64,000 bases of DNA from Corynebacterium deserti GIMN1.010 (lineage in GTDB: Bacteria; Actinomycetota; Actinomycetes; Mycobacteriales; Mycobacteriaceae). The translations under genes were made by a program, and so were the position numbers. Of this stretch, positions 41,867 through 50,773 are shown one piece after another. How positions within the stretch are numbered: position 1 is the stretch's first letter; each line of letters opens with the position of its first letter. The stretch spans positions 1,054,001 through 1,118,000 of the forward strand of contig NZ_CP009220.1 of assembly GCF_001277995.1 (NCBI RefSeq). Direction: 5' to 3'. The notes under the pieces are model-generated. The model searched no databases. It was not told the DNA's origin and saw only the letters and a program-made list of their open reading frames with translations.

Positions 41867-41888
41867 GGCCGGGAACAGGTTCCCGGCC
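41867..41888 (-). terminator. Terminator of glgA
   Basis: A 10-bp perfect stem (GGCCGGGAAC with GTTCCCGGCC) and two-base loop, followed on the minus strand by TTTGT, 24 bases after the glgA stop. Confidence 0.7.
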
Positions 41889-41911
41889 AGGTCTAAAATC
41901 CCTCACATTAG

Positions 41912-43084
41912 CTACATAAGTGACTTGTATACATCGATGGTCTGCTGAGCAATGGTTGCCCAGGAGAACTCGGTGACGGCGCGCTCGCGTCCGGCCAAAC
42001 CAAACTTAGCTGCGGCCTCACGGTCAGCGACCATCTTGTTCACGGCCTCGGCGATACCGCGCTCGAAGGTTTCGACATCGTTTTCGTCGTAGTGAACCAG
42101 GGTGCCGGTGGAGCCGTCGACAACAACCTCGGGAATTCCTCCCACATCAGAGGCGACAACTGCGGTGTTACAGGCCATGGCCTCGAGGTTGACAATGCCC
42201 AGTGGCTCATAAATCGATGGGCACACGAAGGTGTCCGCTGCGGTGAGGATTTCTTGGATTTTGTCTTTGCCCAGCATGTCCTGAACCCAGAACACACCAT
42301 CGCGGGATGCTTGCAGGTCCTCGACAAGGGCCTTGGTGCGCGCTGCGATTTGGGGGGTATCAGGCGCGCCTGCGCAAAGAACCAGCTGCACGCCGTCGTC
42401 GAAAAGCTTTGCAGCCTTGACCAGGTGCTCCACGCCCTTTTGGCGCGTGATGCGGCCGACGAAGGCGACAATGGGGCGGGAGGGGTCGACGCCCAGCTCG
42501 CGCAAGACGGAATCCGACGCATCGTCGAAGGTGGGGCGGGGCTGCCATAATTCAGTGTCGATGCCATTGAGCACCACGCGAACATTATCCGGTTCGATGC
42601 GGGGGTAGGCGGCGAGGATGGAATCTTTCATACGAGCCGACACTGCGATGACAGCGTCGGCGTATTCCATGGCATTTTTTTCAGACCAGGAGGACACGTC
42701 ATAGCCACCCCCGAGCTGCTCACGTTTCCAAGGGCGATCAGGCTCCAGTGAGTGTGCAGTTGCTACATGGGGGATGCCGTGAAGGCGGGCAGCCAAGTGA
42801 CCGCCGAGGCCTGCATACCACGTGTGGGAGTGCACCACATCTACGTTGTTGGCGGCCTCTGCCATACGCAAACCAGTGGAGAGAGTCTTGATCGCCGCGT
42901 TGGCGTTTTCCAAGGCAGGATCGACGCCGTGAACAAAAACGCCCTCCATCTCGCGGGGTGCGCCCATGCAGTGAACATCAACTTCTGTGATGTCACGCAT
43001 GAAGCGGGTGAGTTCGGTCACGTGAACTCCGGCGCCGCCGTACACCTCTGGTGGATACTCTCTTGTCATCATTCCGACTCTCAT
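41912..43084 (-). CDS. glgA: Glycogen synthase / maltose-1-phosphate synthase-type GT4 glycosyltransferase
   Basis: 390 aa from ATG 43084 (MRVGMMTREYPPEVYGGAGVHVTEL); the frame reads 20 codons farther but the family starts here. GT-B fold: GGxGxHV near residue 17 (GGAGVH) for the nucleotide-sugar, SLEPDRPW, VVLNGIDTELW, VGRITRQKGVEHLVKAA, and the retaining-enzyme acidic motif SIYEPLGIVNLEAMAC (EPxGxxxLEA). In C. glutamicum this locus encodes GlgA; the mycobacterial orthologue Rv1212c is GlgM, making maltose-1-phosphate from ADP-glucose. Divergent from glgC. Confidence 0.9.
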   Translation of the reverse strand: MRVGMMTREYPPEVYGGAGVHVTELTRFMRDITEVDVHCMGAPREMEGVFVHGVDPALENANAAIKTLSTGLRMAEAANNVDVVHSHTWYAGLGGHLAARLHGIPHVATAHSLEPDRPWKREQLGGGYDVSSWSEKNAMEYADAVIAVSARMKDSILAAYPRIEPDNVRVVLNGIDTELWQPRPTFDDASDSVLRELGVDPSRPIVAFVGRITRQKGVEHLVKAAKLFDDGVQLVLCAGAPDTPQIAARTKALVEDLQASRDGVFWVQDMLGKDKIQEILTAADTFVCPSIYEPLGIVNLEAMACNTAVVASDVGGIPEVVVDGSTGTLVHYDENDVETFERGIAEAVNKMVADREAAAKFGLAGRERAVTEFSWATIAQQTIDVYKSLM

Positions 43085-43201
43085 AATTTCAAAGATTAGC
43101 CATCTAAAAACAGTTGCGCAGCGATACCGAAATGGGGGCAACAAATGGGGTTATAGAGAATTTGTTGTCCAGGATCCAAGCGCGAGTGATAGTTTGCCTT
43201 T
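43085..43201. promoter_or_regulatory. Divergent glgA-glgC control region with RamA-like motifs
   Basis: 117 bases between the divergent start codons. TGGGGGC (near 43132) and TGGGGT (near 43146) fit the short G-run motifs described for the regulator RamA in C. glutamicum, which controls glg genes there. A -10-like TATAGAGAAT follows at about 43151. Consensus is short, so the match is suggestive only. Confidence 0.4.
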
Positions 43202-44431
43202 ATGGTTAAGAGTGTGAAGGGTAGACCAAATGTTTTAGCAATCGTTCTCGCAGGTGGCGAGGGCAAACGACTTTTCCCGTTGACGGAGGACCGAGCTAAG
43301 CCTGCGGTGCCATTCGGCGGAAATTACCGATTGATCGACTTTGTGCTGTCGAATTTGGTCAATGCCGGATTCTTAAAAATCGCGGTATTGACGCAGTACA
43401 AGTCGCATTCCTTGGATAAGCACATCTCGCTGTCTTGGAATGTTTCTGGACCAACAGGACAATACATTGCCTCGGTTCCAGCGCAGCAGCGTCTGGGCAA
43501 GCGTTGGTTCACGGGATCTGCGGACGCAATCTTGCAGTCTCTGAACTTGATCTCTGATGAGAAGCCTGATTATGTCATCGTTTTCGGTGCTGACCACGTC
43601 TATCGCATGGATCCAAGCCAGATGCTGGATGAGCATATTGCGTCAGGTCGTTCCGTTTCCGTTGCAGGTATCCGCGTTCCTCGTGCAGAGGCCACTGCGT
43701 TTGGTTGCATCCAGTCCGATGATGACGGCAACATCACCGAGTTCCTGGAGAAGCCCTCTGATCCTCCAGGCACCCCAGATGACCCCCAGGTCACGTATGC
43801 TTCGATGGGTAATTACATCTTCACCACCGAAGCGCTGATTAAGGCACTGAAGGATGATGAAGCGGATGAGAACTCCGACCATGACATGGGTGGAGACATC
43901 ATTCCTTACTTCGTTTCCCGTGGGGATGCGCATGTGTATGACTTCTCTGCGAACGTCGTTCCAGGAGCTACCGAGCGCGACAAGGGCTACTGGCGTGACG
44001 TCGGTACCATCGACGCATTCTACGAGTGCCACATGGATCTGATTTCCGTGCACCCGATCTTCAACCTGTACAACGCAGAGTGGCCAATCCACACCACGTC
44101 TGAAGGAAACCTTCCTCCAGCGAAGTTCGTGCGCGGTGGCATTGCACAGTCCTCGATGGTGTCCTCAGGATGCATCATTTCTGCAGGTACTGTGCGTAAC
44201 TCAGTGCTGTCCAACAACGTGATCGTTGAGGAAGGCGCCACCGTTGAAGGTGCCGTCCTCATGCCGGGCGTGCGGATTGGTAAGGGCGCAGTTGTTCGCC
44301 ACGCCATCTTGGACAAAAACGTCATTGTCCGCGACGGCGAGCTAATCGGCGTTGATCGCGACCGCGATGCTCAGCGCTTCAAGGTCAGCGCCGGTGGTGT
44401 TGTCACCGTAGGCAAAAACAAGGTTGTCTAA
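43202..44431 (+). CDS. glgC: Glucose-1-phosphate adenylyltransferase GlgC
   Basis: 409 aa. The pyrophosphorylase signature [32 protein letters not shown] lies near residues 14-45; [30 protein letters not shown] and [14 protein letters not shown] are the other GlgC motifs; a C-terminal beta-helix (residues about 290-400, repeats like [17 protein letters not shown]) follows. It makes ADP-glucose, the donor for GlgA. Regulated by metabolic effectors in relatives. Followed by a terminator; monocistronic and divergent from glgA. Confidence 0.95.
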   Translation: MVKSVKGRPNVLAIVLAGGEGKRLFPLTEDRAKPAVPFGGNYRLIDFVLSNLVNAGFLKIAVLTQYKSHSLDKHISLSWNVSGPTGQYIASVPAQQRLGKRWFTGSADAILQSLNLISDEKPDYVIVFGADHVYRMDPSQMLDEHIASGRSVSVAGIRVPRAEATAFGCIQSDDDGNITEFLEKPSDPPGTPDDPQVTYASMGNYIFTTEALIKALKDDEADENSDHDMGGDIIPYFVSRGDAHVYDFSANVVPGATERDKGYWRDVGTIDAFYECHMDLISVHPIFNLYNAEWPIHTTSEGNLPPAKFVRGGIAQSSMVSSGCIISAGTVRNSVLSNNVIVEEGATVEGAVLMPGVRIGKGAVVRHAILDKNVIVRDGELIGVDRDRDAQRFKVSAGGVVTVGKNKVV

Positions 44432-44436
44432 CAGTT

Positions 44437-44464
44437 AAGGGCGGGCAACATGGTCCGCCCTTTC
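44437..44464 (+). terminator. Terminator after glgC
   Basis: AAGGGCGG (44437-44444) pairs with CCGCCCTT (44455-44462) around a short loop and is followed by TTCGCTT. Six bases after the stop. Confidence 0.7.
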
Positions 44465-44490
44465 GCTTATCGACGCGCCCCTACACCCGC

Positions 44491-45132
44491 TTAAATCTTG
44501 GTAATCAGCGTGGTACCGGCGCCCAGTGCCAGGCGCGCCACGTGCGCTCCCTCGAGGGAGCGCACGTATTCGTCTGCCTCACGTGCCGCAACAGTGTCGC
44601 GGTCTTTGCGCGTTGCATCGGCAATGGTGCCGTCGAGCAGCGCATCCGCAAGCACCAAGGTTCCGCCAGGGCGCAGCAACGGCCAGGCGGCGTCGACAAG
44701 CGCTTTTAAGTCCATGGGGGAAACCTGGCCGAAGATGAGCTGGTAGCTGTCATTGGCCAGGCGACTCATGACATCTAGCGGGCGGGACAGTAAGAAGCGC
44801 ACACGTGAGGGGGAGTAGCCGGCTTCGCGGAAGAGTGCTTTTGCTTGACGCTGATGCTCAGATTCAGGATCAATGCAGGTCAGCGTGGTGCCTTCGGACA
44901 AACCGCGCAGCATGTACAAACCAACCAAACCAGCGGCTGGAGTAATGGCGATTGCGCCCGTGGAACCGGCACCGTTGGTGGTAGCAGCAAGCATGGTGAG
45001 CAGCTGGCCCGTCATCTCATCGGGGACAGGCAGGCTGAACTCAGCGGCATCTTCTCGAGCGTGCGCTACAGCAGGGTCGGTGTCAGTCGTGGATTCGACA
45101 TAGGTACGAAGGTACTCGAAGGCGTTACTCAC
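44491..45132 (-). CDS. O-methyltransferase (Rv1220c-like)
   Basis: 213 aa from GTG 45132. Class I SAM-dependent methyltransferase resembling caffeoyl-CoA/catechol O-methyltransferases: GAIAITPAAGLVGLYMLRGL (in place of the usual GTxxGYS), TCIDPESEHQRQAKALFREAGY, LIFGQVSPMDLKALVDAAWPLLRPGGTLVLADALLDG. The glycine-rich SAM loop is atypical. Position before sigE corresponds to Rv1220c of M. tuberculosis. Substrate unknown. Divergent from sigE. Confidence 0.8.
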   Translation of the reverse strand: MSNAFEYLRTYVESTTDTDPAVAHAREDAAEFSLPVPDEMTGQLLTMLAATTNGAGSTGAIAITPAAGLVGLYMLRGLSEGTTLTCIDPESEHQRQAKALFREAGYSPSRVRFLLSRPLDVMSRLANDSYQLIFGQVSPMDLKALVDAAWPLLRPGGTLVLADALLDGTIADATRKDRDTVAAREADEYVRSLEGAHVARLALGAGTTLITKI

Positions 45133-45264
45133 GCGATCTAGTGTAGGCCTCCCCGCTGGTTAATGTGATATTCACACGCGTTTAAGGAAGGTATTTTTGA
45201 ATTGCCAGAAGATGTACAGGTTGTAATCTAGCTTTCCTAATAACACTGGGGCAAAATAACATGT

Positions 45265-45906
45265 ATGAAAAAGAAGTCCCGAGATGACGCACCCACCGTA
45301 ATCGACTCCGCTCCGGTAGCACCTACCGAAGAACTCACGGGCACCGCAGCTTTTGACGCTGGACAGGCAGATATGCCAACTTGGGGTGAACTTGTCGCAG
45401 AACATGCAGACAGTGTGTACCGCCTCGCGTACCGTCTTTCTGGCAATCAGCACGATGCGGAAGATCTTACTCAAGAAACCTTCATGCGTGTGTTTCGCTC
45501 GCTGAAGAATTACCAGCCAGGCACCTTCGAGGGATGGCTGCACCGCATTACCACCAACCTCTTCCTTGATATGGTGCGCCACCGCGGCAAGATCCGCATG
45601 GAAGCACTCCCTGAGGATTATGAGCGTGTTCCGGGTAACGATATGACTCCGGAGCAGGCCTACACCGTGGCCAACCTTGACCCAGCACTCCAGACCGCAC
45701 TCGATGAGCTCAGCCCGGATTTCCGTGTTGCAGTGATCTTGTGTGACGTAGTCGGTATGAGTTACGACGAAATCGCAGAAACCTTAGGTGTGAAGATGGG
45801 TACCGTTCGTTCCCGAATTCACCGCGGACGCAGCCAACTGCGCGCAAGCCTAGAGGCAATGGCGAAAACCAGCGAAGAAGTATCCCTGCTGGTTCCTGCC
45901 CACTAA
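45265..45906 (+). CDS. sigE: ECF sigma factor SigE
   Basis: 213 aa. Region 2: [44 protein letters not shown] with the core- and -10-binding segments; [21 protein letters not shown] (2.4). Region 4: [39 protein letters not shown], the helix-turn-helix that reads the -35 GGAAC. It has an N-terminal extension of about 45 residues. In C. glutamicum and mycobacteria SigE responds to surface stress and heat and is held by an anti-sigma factor, which here follows (cseE). ATG 45265. Confidence 0.94.
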   Translation: MKKKSRDDAPTVIDSAPVAPTEELTGTAAFDAGQADMPTWGELVAEHADSVYRLAYRLSGNQHDAEDLTQETFMRVFRSLKNYQPGTFEGWLHRITTNLFLDMVRHRGKIRMEALPEDYERVPGNDMTPEQAYTVANLDPALQTALDELSPDFRVAVILCDVVGMSYDEIAETLGVKMGTVRSRIHRGRSQLRASLEAMAKTSEEVSLLVPAH

Positions 45907-46008
45907 AAGTTTTCCGGCGCGACAGCCGTGTGACCACACGTGTCTGATCGCGCTGCCTGCGTTTTTGCACGAAAAATTGTGAGGTGTCACACGACACGAA
46001 TGAGGTTT

Positions 46009-46036
46009 GGAACTTCTCAATCACGACGTTCGTTTT
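46009..46036 (+). promoter_or_regulatory. ECF-type promoter upstream of cseE (GGAAC-N17-CGTT)
   Basis: GGAAC at 46009-46013 and CGTTTT at 46031-46036 are separated by exactly 17 bases, which matches the SigE/SigH-type promoter pattern of actinobacteria. It lies 76 bases upstream of the cseE start and in the sigE-cseE gap, so cseE can be transcribed separately from sigE, giving negative feedback through the anti-sigma factor. Confidence 0.8.
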
Positions 46037-46111
46037 AAGTAGTAGGTATCTTAGGGAAGTAGTACCACATCCATCACCCATCGCTTGAGAATAAGGAGGT
46101 TTTCGGAAAGG

Positions 46112-46627
46112 ATGTTTAATTCCGACGCCACCGCACATCTCCAATCGACTAGTCATAAGCAAGCAGACCCCAAACCGAAGCGGTTGTCGCGGTTGGATTT
46201 TGTCGCCAAGGATGTAAAAGATGCCAGCGCCAAGCTGCAACGCAAAGCGCGCACCAATTCGGGAAAAGTGACCACCAAGGCGAAAGAATTCGCATCCGTT
46301 GATCACTTGTCCGCAGATGCTGCTGCCATGTTTGTCGACAATGAGTTGTCCAAAGGTGCTATGCACCGTGCACGCCTGCACGTTATTCACTGTTCTGAAT
46401 GCCGGGATGAAGTCAACCGGCAGCGAGATACCGTCAACTTCTTACGCAAAGAATGCCGGAATGAAGAAGTCTCCGCACCCATGGATCTCAAAGCACGGTT
46501 GGCAAGCCTCGCCACCGAGTGTGCACCAGGACCTGGTGCAGAAGATCTAGCTATGCAGCGACCTGAGTCCTTTGTGGCTAAGGTTGAATCCGTGGTTCGC
46601 GCGGTTCGCCGCACGCAAGGTCGCTAA
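46112..46627 (+). CDS. cseE: Anti-sigma factor CseE (zinc-containing)
   Basis: 171 aa from ATG 46112; AAGGAGG lies about 12 bases upstream. The ZAS motif is HRARLHVIHCSECRDEV (H-x3-C-x2-C near residues 92-99), preceded by the helix that packs on sigma region 4; an acidic/Cys-containing tail follows. No membrane helix is obvious, so a cytoplasmic anti-sigma is suggested. It is the partner of SigE, the immediately upstream gene, as in C. glutamicum; corresponds to RseA (Rv1222). A candidate ECF promoter precedes it. Confidence 0.88.
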   Translation: MFNSDATAHLQSTSHKQADPKPKRLSRLDFVAKDVKDASAKLQRKARTNSGKVTTKAKEFASVDHLSADAAAMFVDNELSKGAMHRARLHVIHCSECRDEVNRQRDTVNFLRKECRNEEVSAPMDLKARLASLATECAPGPGAEDLAMQRPESFVAKVESVVRAVRRTQGR

Positions 46628-46667
46628 AGCTTTTCTCAATTATTGCTACTTTTGAAAGACCGGTCTG

Positions 46668-47120
46668 ATGTTTTCTAGTGTGGGTTGGGGAGAAATCTTC
46701 CTCTTGGTGGTTGTTGGCCTCGTTGTCATTGGACCAGAGAGGCTGCCTCGCCTTATCCAAGATGCCCGGGCAGCGCTTCTTGCTGCACGTACAGCAATTG
46801 ATAATGCCAAGCAGACTCTGAACGATGATTTCGGTTCTGAATTTGATGAGATCCGCAAACCACTGTCGCAGGTTGCACAGTACAGCCGCATGAGCCCCAA
46901 GACTGCTCTGACCAAGGCACTGTTTGATGGCGATTCCAACTTCTTGGACGATTTTGATCCGAAGAAGATCATGGCCCAAGACACTGAAGGCCAAGCTCAG
47001 CGCACCAACCAGGCTCCTGAAAACAACGCCAACGTAGTGGAGCGCCCCGAGGCGCAAAAAAACGATCCAAAAGACGGCCCGAATTATTCCGGTGGCGTCT
47101 CTTGGACCGATATCATTTAA
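46668..47120 (+). CDS. tatB: Sec-independent translocase subunit TatB
   Basis: 150 aa. One N-terminal membrane helix ([29 protein letters not shown]) with the TatA/B GPERLP turn, an amphipathic helix with many charged residues after it and a hydrophilic Asn/Glu/Lys-rich tail. With TatA and TatC it moves folded proteins across the membrane. It directly follows cseE, as in M. tuberculosis (tatB after htrA). ATG 46668 starts the sequence MFSSVGWGE. Confidence 0.9.
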   Translation: MFSSVGWGEIFLLVVVGLVVIGPERLPRLIQDARAALLAARTAIDNAKQTLNDDFGSEFDEIRKPLSQVAQYSRMSPKTALTKALFDGDSNFLDDFDPKKIMAQDTEGQAQRTNQAPENNANVVERPEAQKNDPKDGPNYSGGVSWTDII

Positions 47121-47134
47121 TCCTGGTCGCCGGC

Positions 47135-48259
47135 CTATTTAACGCCTAGTCCCAATGTCTTGCCGACAATGGAGACCTTTCGCTTAGCCAAATGATCCGC
47201 GATATCGTTGATCGCAGCTGCGGTAGGAGAGTTGGGCTCAGAAATCGCAATGGGATTTCCAACATCTCCACCAATGCGCAAGTTCGGATCAAGTGGCACG
47301 CTGCCAATGACCTTGACCTCTTCGCCCGTGACCGCGGTGAGGCGATCAGCGATCTTTTGTCCGCCACCGGAACCAAAGACGTCCAAGGTGGAACCATCAG
47401 GCAACACCATGGCAGCCATGTTCTCAATAACGCCAGCAACCTTTTGGTTAGTTTGTACTGAGATGGTGCCTGCACGCTCTGCAACTTCCGCCGCAGCAGC
47501 TTGTGGGGTGGTGACAATCAACAGCTCCGCATTGGGGATCAGCTGCGCCACAGTAATGGCAATGTCGCCCGTTCCTGGAGGAAGATCCAACAGCAAAATA
47601 TCCAGATCGCCCCAGAATACGTCGGTGAGGAACTGCTGAATTGCGCGGTGCAGCATAGGGCCTCGCCACACAACAGGAGCATTGCCTTCGGTGAAGTGCG
47701 CAATGGAGATGATCTTCACGCCATGTGCCTGAGGAGGCATGATCATGTCATCGACCTGGTGTGGACGCTGATCAGAGCCCAGCATGCCAGGAACGGAGTG
47801 TCCATAAATATCGGCGTCCAAAATACCCACGGACAGTCCACGCTTTGCCAATGCAGTGGCGAGGTTAACTGTCATAGATGACTTTCCAACGCCACCTTTA
47901 CCGGAAGCCACAGCGTACACACGCGTGGTAGAGCCGGGCTGCGCGAAAGGAATGACAGGTTCGGAGGTTTCACCACGCAGAGAAATGCGGAGCTCGCGGC
48001 GCTGCTCGTCGCTCATCACATCGGTGGTGATGGTGACGTTGCCGACGCCGTCAACATCTTTCACAGCTGCTTCAGTGTTGGTGACGATGGTGTTTTTCAT
48101 CGGGCAAGCCGCGATAGTCAGGTAGACCTCGACCTGAACATCAGAGCCGTCGATGGCCACAGATTTAACCATGCCGAGCTCTGTGATGGGCTTACCGATC
48201 TCTGGATCCTCTACGCGGGATAGCGCGCTGCGGACAGCGGATTCGGTTACTTGAGACAT
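47135..48259 (-). CDS. mrp: Mrp/ApbC Fe-S cluster carrier ATPase
   Basis: 374 aa from ATG 48259. An N-terminal DUF59 domain (VEDPEIGKPITELGMVKSVAIDG, about residues 12-75) is followed by the deviant P-loop ATPase (VYAVASGKGGVGKSSMTVNLAT, GKGGVGKS near 113) with switch II DLPPGTGD and DADIYGHS. The CxxC typical of some NBP35/Mrp proteins is not obvious in the C-terminus. Delivers Fe-S clusters in the cytosol. It converges with tatB and lies 47 bases downstream of the DUF1003 gene on the same strand. Confidence 0.88.
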   Translation of the reverse strand: MSQVTESAVRSALSRVEDPEIGKPITELGMVKSVAIDGSDVQVEVYLTIAACPMKNTIVTNTEAAVKDVDGVGNVTITTDVMSDEQRRELRISLRGETSEPVIPFAQPGSTTRVYAVASGKGGVGKSSMTVNLATALAKRGLSVGILDADIYGHSVPGMLGSDQRPHQVDDMIMPPQAHGVKIISIAHFTEGNAPVVWRGPMLHRAIQQFLTDVFWGDLDILLLDLPPGTGDIAITVAQLIPNAELLIVTTPQAAAAEVAERAGTISVQTNQKVAGVIENMAAMVLPDGSTLDVFGSGGGQKIADRLTAVTGEEVKVIGSVPLDPNLRIGGDVGNPIAISEPNSPTAAAINDIADHLAKRKVSIVGKTLGLGVK

Positions 48260-48309
48260 CACCTATTGATACTAGTCCGCAGCCAAGCTAGACCCTAAAG
48301 ATCCTTGCC

Positions 48310-48891
48310 TTAATGATCGTCTGCCACATCCCCTTGTGTGGGATCAGAAAGATCGCTGGCGCCAGAACCACGCTGTTCGTGGCGTTCAGCGATTCGGGCA
48401 GCGGATTCGTCGTCAAGCTTTGCTTCTACGCGTTCTAATAGTCCACGCAAATCTTCCAACTCGTGGCGTAAGTAGTCGCGGGTGACGGTGTCGCCCAGTG
48501 CGAGGCGGACGCCGGCGAGCTCGCGGGCAAGGAATTCGGTATCAGCTTTGGTTTCTTCAGCTCTACGGCGGTCCGCCAGGATGGTGTGTTTGTCGCGGTC
48601 TTCCTGACGGTTTTGAGCAAGCAGAATCAGCGGTGCGGCGTAGGCCGCCTGGGTGGAAAACGCAAGGTTAAGCAGGATGAAGGGGTAGGGGTCCCAGCTC
48701 CACGCCCAGCCGCCGACGTTGAGGAAGATCCACACCACAACAAAGATGGTTTGCCAAAAGAGGTATTGGCCGGTGCCAAAGAAGCGGGCGATCTTCTCTG
48801 CGTAGGCGCCGATAGCGTCGTCATCAAAACTGAAGCGTTTGCGGGTGCCTACACGTGGGCTATCAAGTTCGGTACGGGAATAATCAGCCAT
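48310..48891 (-). CDS. DUF1003 membrane protein
   Basis: 193 aa from ATG 48891; the frame continues upstream but MADYSRTELDSPRVGTRKRFSFDDDAIG starts the family. Two helices (TIFVVVWIFLNVGGW and PYPFILLNLAFSTQAAYAAPLILL) form the DUF1003 core, with conserved WxxLN..PYPFxLLNLxxSxxA and AQNRQEDRDK, then a charged coiled region. It overlaps the end of the MgtE-like gene by eight bases, indicating coupled translation. Role unknown (Rv1231c analogue in order). Confidence 0.82.
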   Translation of the reverse strand: MADYSRTELDSPRVGTRKRFSFDDDAIGAYAEKIARFFGTGQYLFWQTIFVVVWIFLNVGGWAWSWDPYPFILLNLAFSTQAAYAAPLILLAQNRQEDRDKHTILADRRRAEETKADTEFLARELAGVRLALGDTVTRDYLRHELEDLRGLLERVEAKLDDESAARIAERHEQRGSGASDLSDPTQGDVADDH

Positions 48892-50176
48892 GGGTGGACT
48901 CCTTTGCTGGGCGAATTCCAGCGTCGCGCCAGTCTTCTGGAAGCATGTGATCAAGCAAGTCATCAACGGCGACGGCACCAATCAAGTGGCGATTTTCGTC
49001 GAGGACAGGCCCGCACACCAGGTTATAGGTGGCGAAAAATCGTGCTGCAGTTTCCTGGGTGTCATTGGCATACAGCGGCGGCAAGTCAGGATCCAAAATG
49101 CCACCAATGAGGCTTGACGGAGGTTCACGCAGGAGTTTCTGAAGGTGAACGCAGCCCAAGTATTTGCCCGTAGGGGTTGCTGTGGGAGGGCGCACGACGA
49201 AAATCAGCGACGCAAGCGACGTAGGCAGATCGGGGTTGCGGGCCATCGCAAGAGCTTCGGCCACCGTGGTGGAGGGATCCATGATGAGTGGCTCAGGCGT
49301 CATGAGCGCACCCACAGTATCCGGGGAGAACACCATGAGGCGACGAACCGGGGCAGATTCCTCAGGATCCATCAGCTCCAACAGCACGTCCGCTTTGTCA
49401 TTGGGTAGCTCACCCAACAAGTCAGCAGCGTCGTCTGGATCCATCTCCTCCAGAACGTCCGCTGCACGCTCTATGTCGAGCTCTTCGATGAGCTCAGCCT
49501 GCCGGTCCTCTGACAACTCCTGGAGAATGTCAGCGAGTTTTTCGTCGTCAAGTTCCTCGGTGACCTCGGTGCGCTGCGCCGTGGGCAAATGATAAAGCTG
49601 CTTTGCGACGTCTGCCGGCCTCATGTCCTCAAACCCTGCGATGAGCTCGGCGGTGAAATTTGACTCACCGACGCCACCTGCGGTGATACCGTGCACATTG
49701 TTCCATGGCACGGTGTGCAGCACGGGGCGGCGACCAAATTTGGGGCGTTCGCCAAAAACAGCGATGCGTGAAATGACCCAGTCGCGGGTACGAGACAACT
49801 CCAATTCCACATCGGCGATCTCCACGGCACGGCCGTGCAGGTGATCCAGCTCAGGATCATCGGTGTGTACTTTGGCACCGACAATATCGCCCATTACCTG
49901 CAGTTCACCGGTGCGCACGCGGAAGGTGCGCAGCGAAACGGAACCGGTAACCAACGTGATGTCTTTGGGCTCGATCGCAGCGATGCGCAGCATAGGGACG
50001 AAAATTCGGCGTTTATTGTTCACTAGCTCCACTACGAGACCCAGCGCGCGGGAATCCTGGCCATTGGGGCGAATATTGACCACGACGTCACGCACCCGGC
50101 CTATGGCATCAGTATCCGGGCCGCGTACCACCATGCCTGCTAGTCGACCTACATATAACCGGGTAATTCCACTCAT
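48884..50176 (-). CDS. Soluble MgtE-like protein (MgtE_N and CBS domains, no membrane part)
   Basis: 430 aa. The first ~130 residues resemble a PRC-barrel (DAIGRVRDVVVNIRPNGQDSRALGLVVEL). Next is an MgtE_N helical superhelix of repeated acidic segments (LADILQELSEDRQAELIEELDIERAADVLEEMDPDDAADLLGELPNDKADVLLELM) and a pair of CBS domains (VGALMTPEPLIMDP... YLGCVHLQKLL..., LIGAVAVDDLLDHMLPEDW). The MgtE membrane domain is absent. It resembles Rv1232c. Magnesium sensing is inferred from the domain only. Confidence 0.85.
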   Translation of the reverse strand: MSGITRLYVGRLAGMVVRGPDTDAIGRVRDVVVNIRPNGQDSRALGLVVELVNNKRRIFVPMLRIAAIEPKDITLVTGSVSLRTFRVRTGELQVMGDIVGAKVHTDDPELDHLHGRAVEIADVELELSRTRDWVISRIAVFGERPKFGRRPVLHTVPWNNVHGITAGGVGESNFTAELIAGFEDMRPADVAKQLYHLPTAQRTEVTEELDDEKLADILQELSEDRQAELIEELDIERAADVLEEMDPDDAADLLGELPNDKADVLLELMDPEESAPVRRLMVFSPDTVGALMTPEPLIMDPSTTVAEALAMARNPDLPTSLASLIFVVRPPTATPTGKYLGCVHLQKLLREPPSSLIGGILDPDLPPLYANDTQETAARFFATYNLVCGPVLDENRHLIGAVAVDDLLDHMLPEDWRDAGIRPAKESTHG

Positions 50177-50192
50177 GTGGAGCCATTTTAGG

Positions 50193-50218
50193 GGAACCTT
50201 TTAGCTAGTGGGATCGTT
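50193..50218 (+). promoter_or_regulatory. ECF-type promoter upstream of the stress-type membrane gene (GGAAC-N17-CGTT)
   Basis: GGAAC at 50193-50197 and CGTT at 50215-50218 with exactly 17 bases between, identical in spacing and both boxes to the element in front of cseE. A transcription start near 50225 would give an untranslated leader of about 35 bases before ATG 50261. Confidence 0.75.
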
Positions 50219-50260
50219 GGACGGATGTAGATCAAAAATAGAAAAGGGATGTTGATACAC

Positions 50261-50758
50261 ATGACTGAGCCACGGTCCACCGCTAGAGACGCTCAGATAG
50301 CCAAGCAGCGGCCTGAAGGCTGGCCAGTAGGAAGTTTTGAAACCTACCAAGAAGCACAAGCTGCGGTAGATATGTTGAGCGATAATGAATTTCCGGTGGG
50401 GGACATCACCATTGTCGGCGTCGACCTCATAGAAGTGGAACGAGTAACTGGCCGGTTAACGTGGGGACGGGTCATCGCAGGTGGCGCGGCATCCGGTGCG
50501 TGGCTTGGCCTGTTCTTCGGCCTCGTGATGGCTTTGATGTCTGGCTATTGGTTCTCCTCAATCCTGGCGGGACTGGGTATGGGTCTGGTATTCGGCATCG
50601 TCGGCGTGGCGGTCCCATATGCTGCCACCAGTGGAAAGCGTGACTTCACCTCTTCCACGCAGATTGTGGCCGGCCGTTACGATGTCATCTGTAAGCCAGA
50701 ACGTGCGCGCGAAGCACGAGACATGATTGCCCTCAAAGCTCAGCACCTCAAAGGCTAA
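50261..50758 (+). CDS. General-stress-protein-like membrane protein
   Basis: 165 aa from ATG 50261, with AAAAGGGATG about nine bases upstream; an ATG 12 bases earlier (50249) is less well spaced. The N-terminal half (WPVGSFETYQEAQAAVDMLSDNEFPVGDITIVG) matches the domain of general stress protein 17M/YflT. The middle has two glycine-rich membrane segments (VIAGGAASGAWLGLFFGLVMAL and SSILAGLGMGLVFGIVGVAVPY). The C-terminal half is a YflT-like return. Divergent from the MgtE-like gene. The ECF promoter before it supports a stress role. Confidence 0.8.
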   Translation: MTEPRSTARDAQIAKQRPEGWPVGSFETYQEAQAAVDMLSDNEFPVGDITIVGVDLIEVERVTGRLTWGRVIAGGAASGAWLGLFFGLVMALMSGYWFSSILAGLGMGLVFGIVGVAVPYAATSGKRDFTSSTQIVAGRYDVICKPERAREARDMIALKAQHLKG

Positions 50759-50773
50759 GTTAGACTTGGTGCC

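Noticed and set aside
45164..45176. TGTGA-TAT-TCACA palindrome upstream of sigE as a GlxR site
   Set aside because: The GlxR consensus needs six bases between the half-sites; here there are three.
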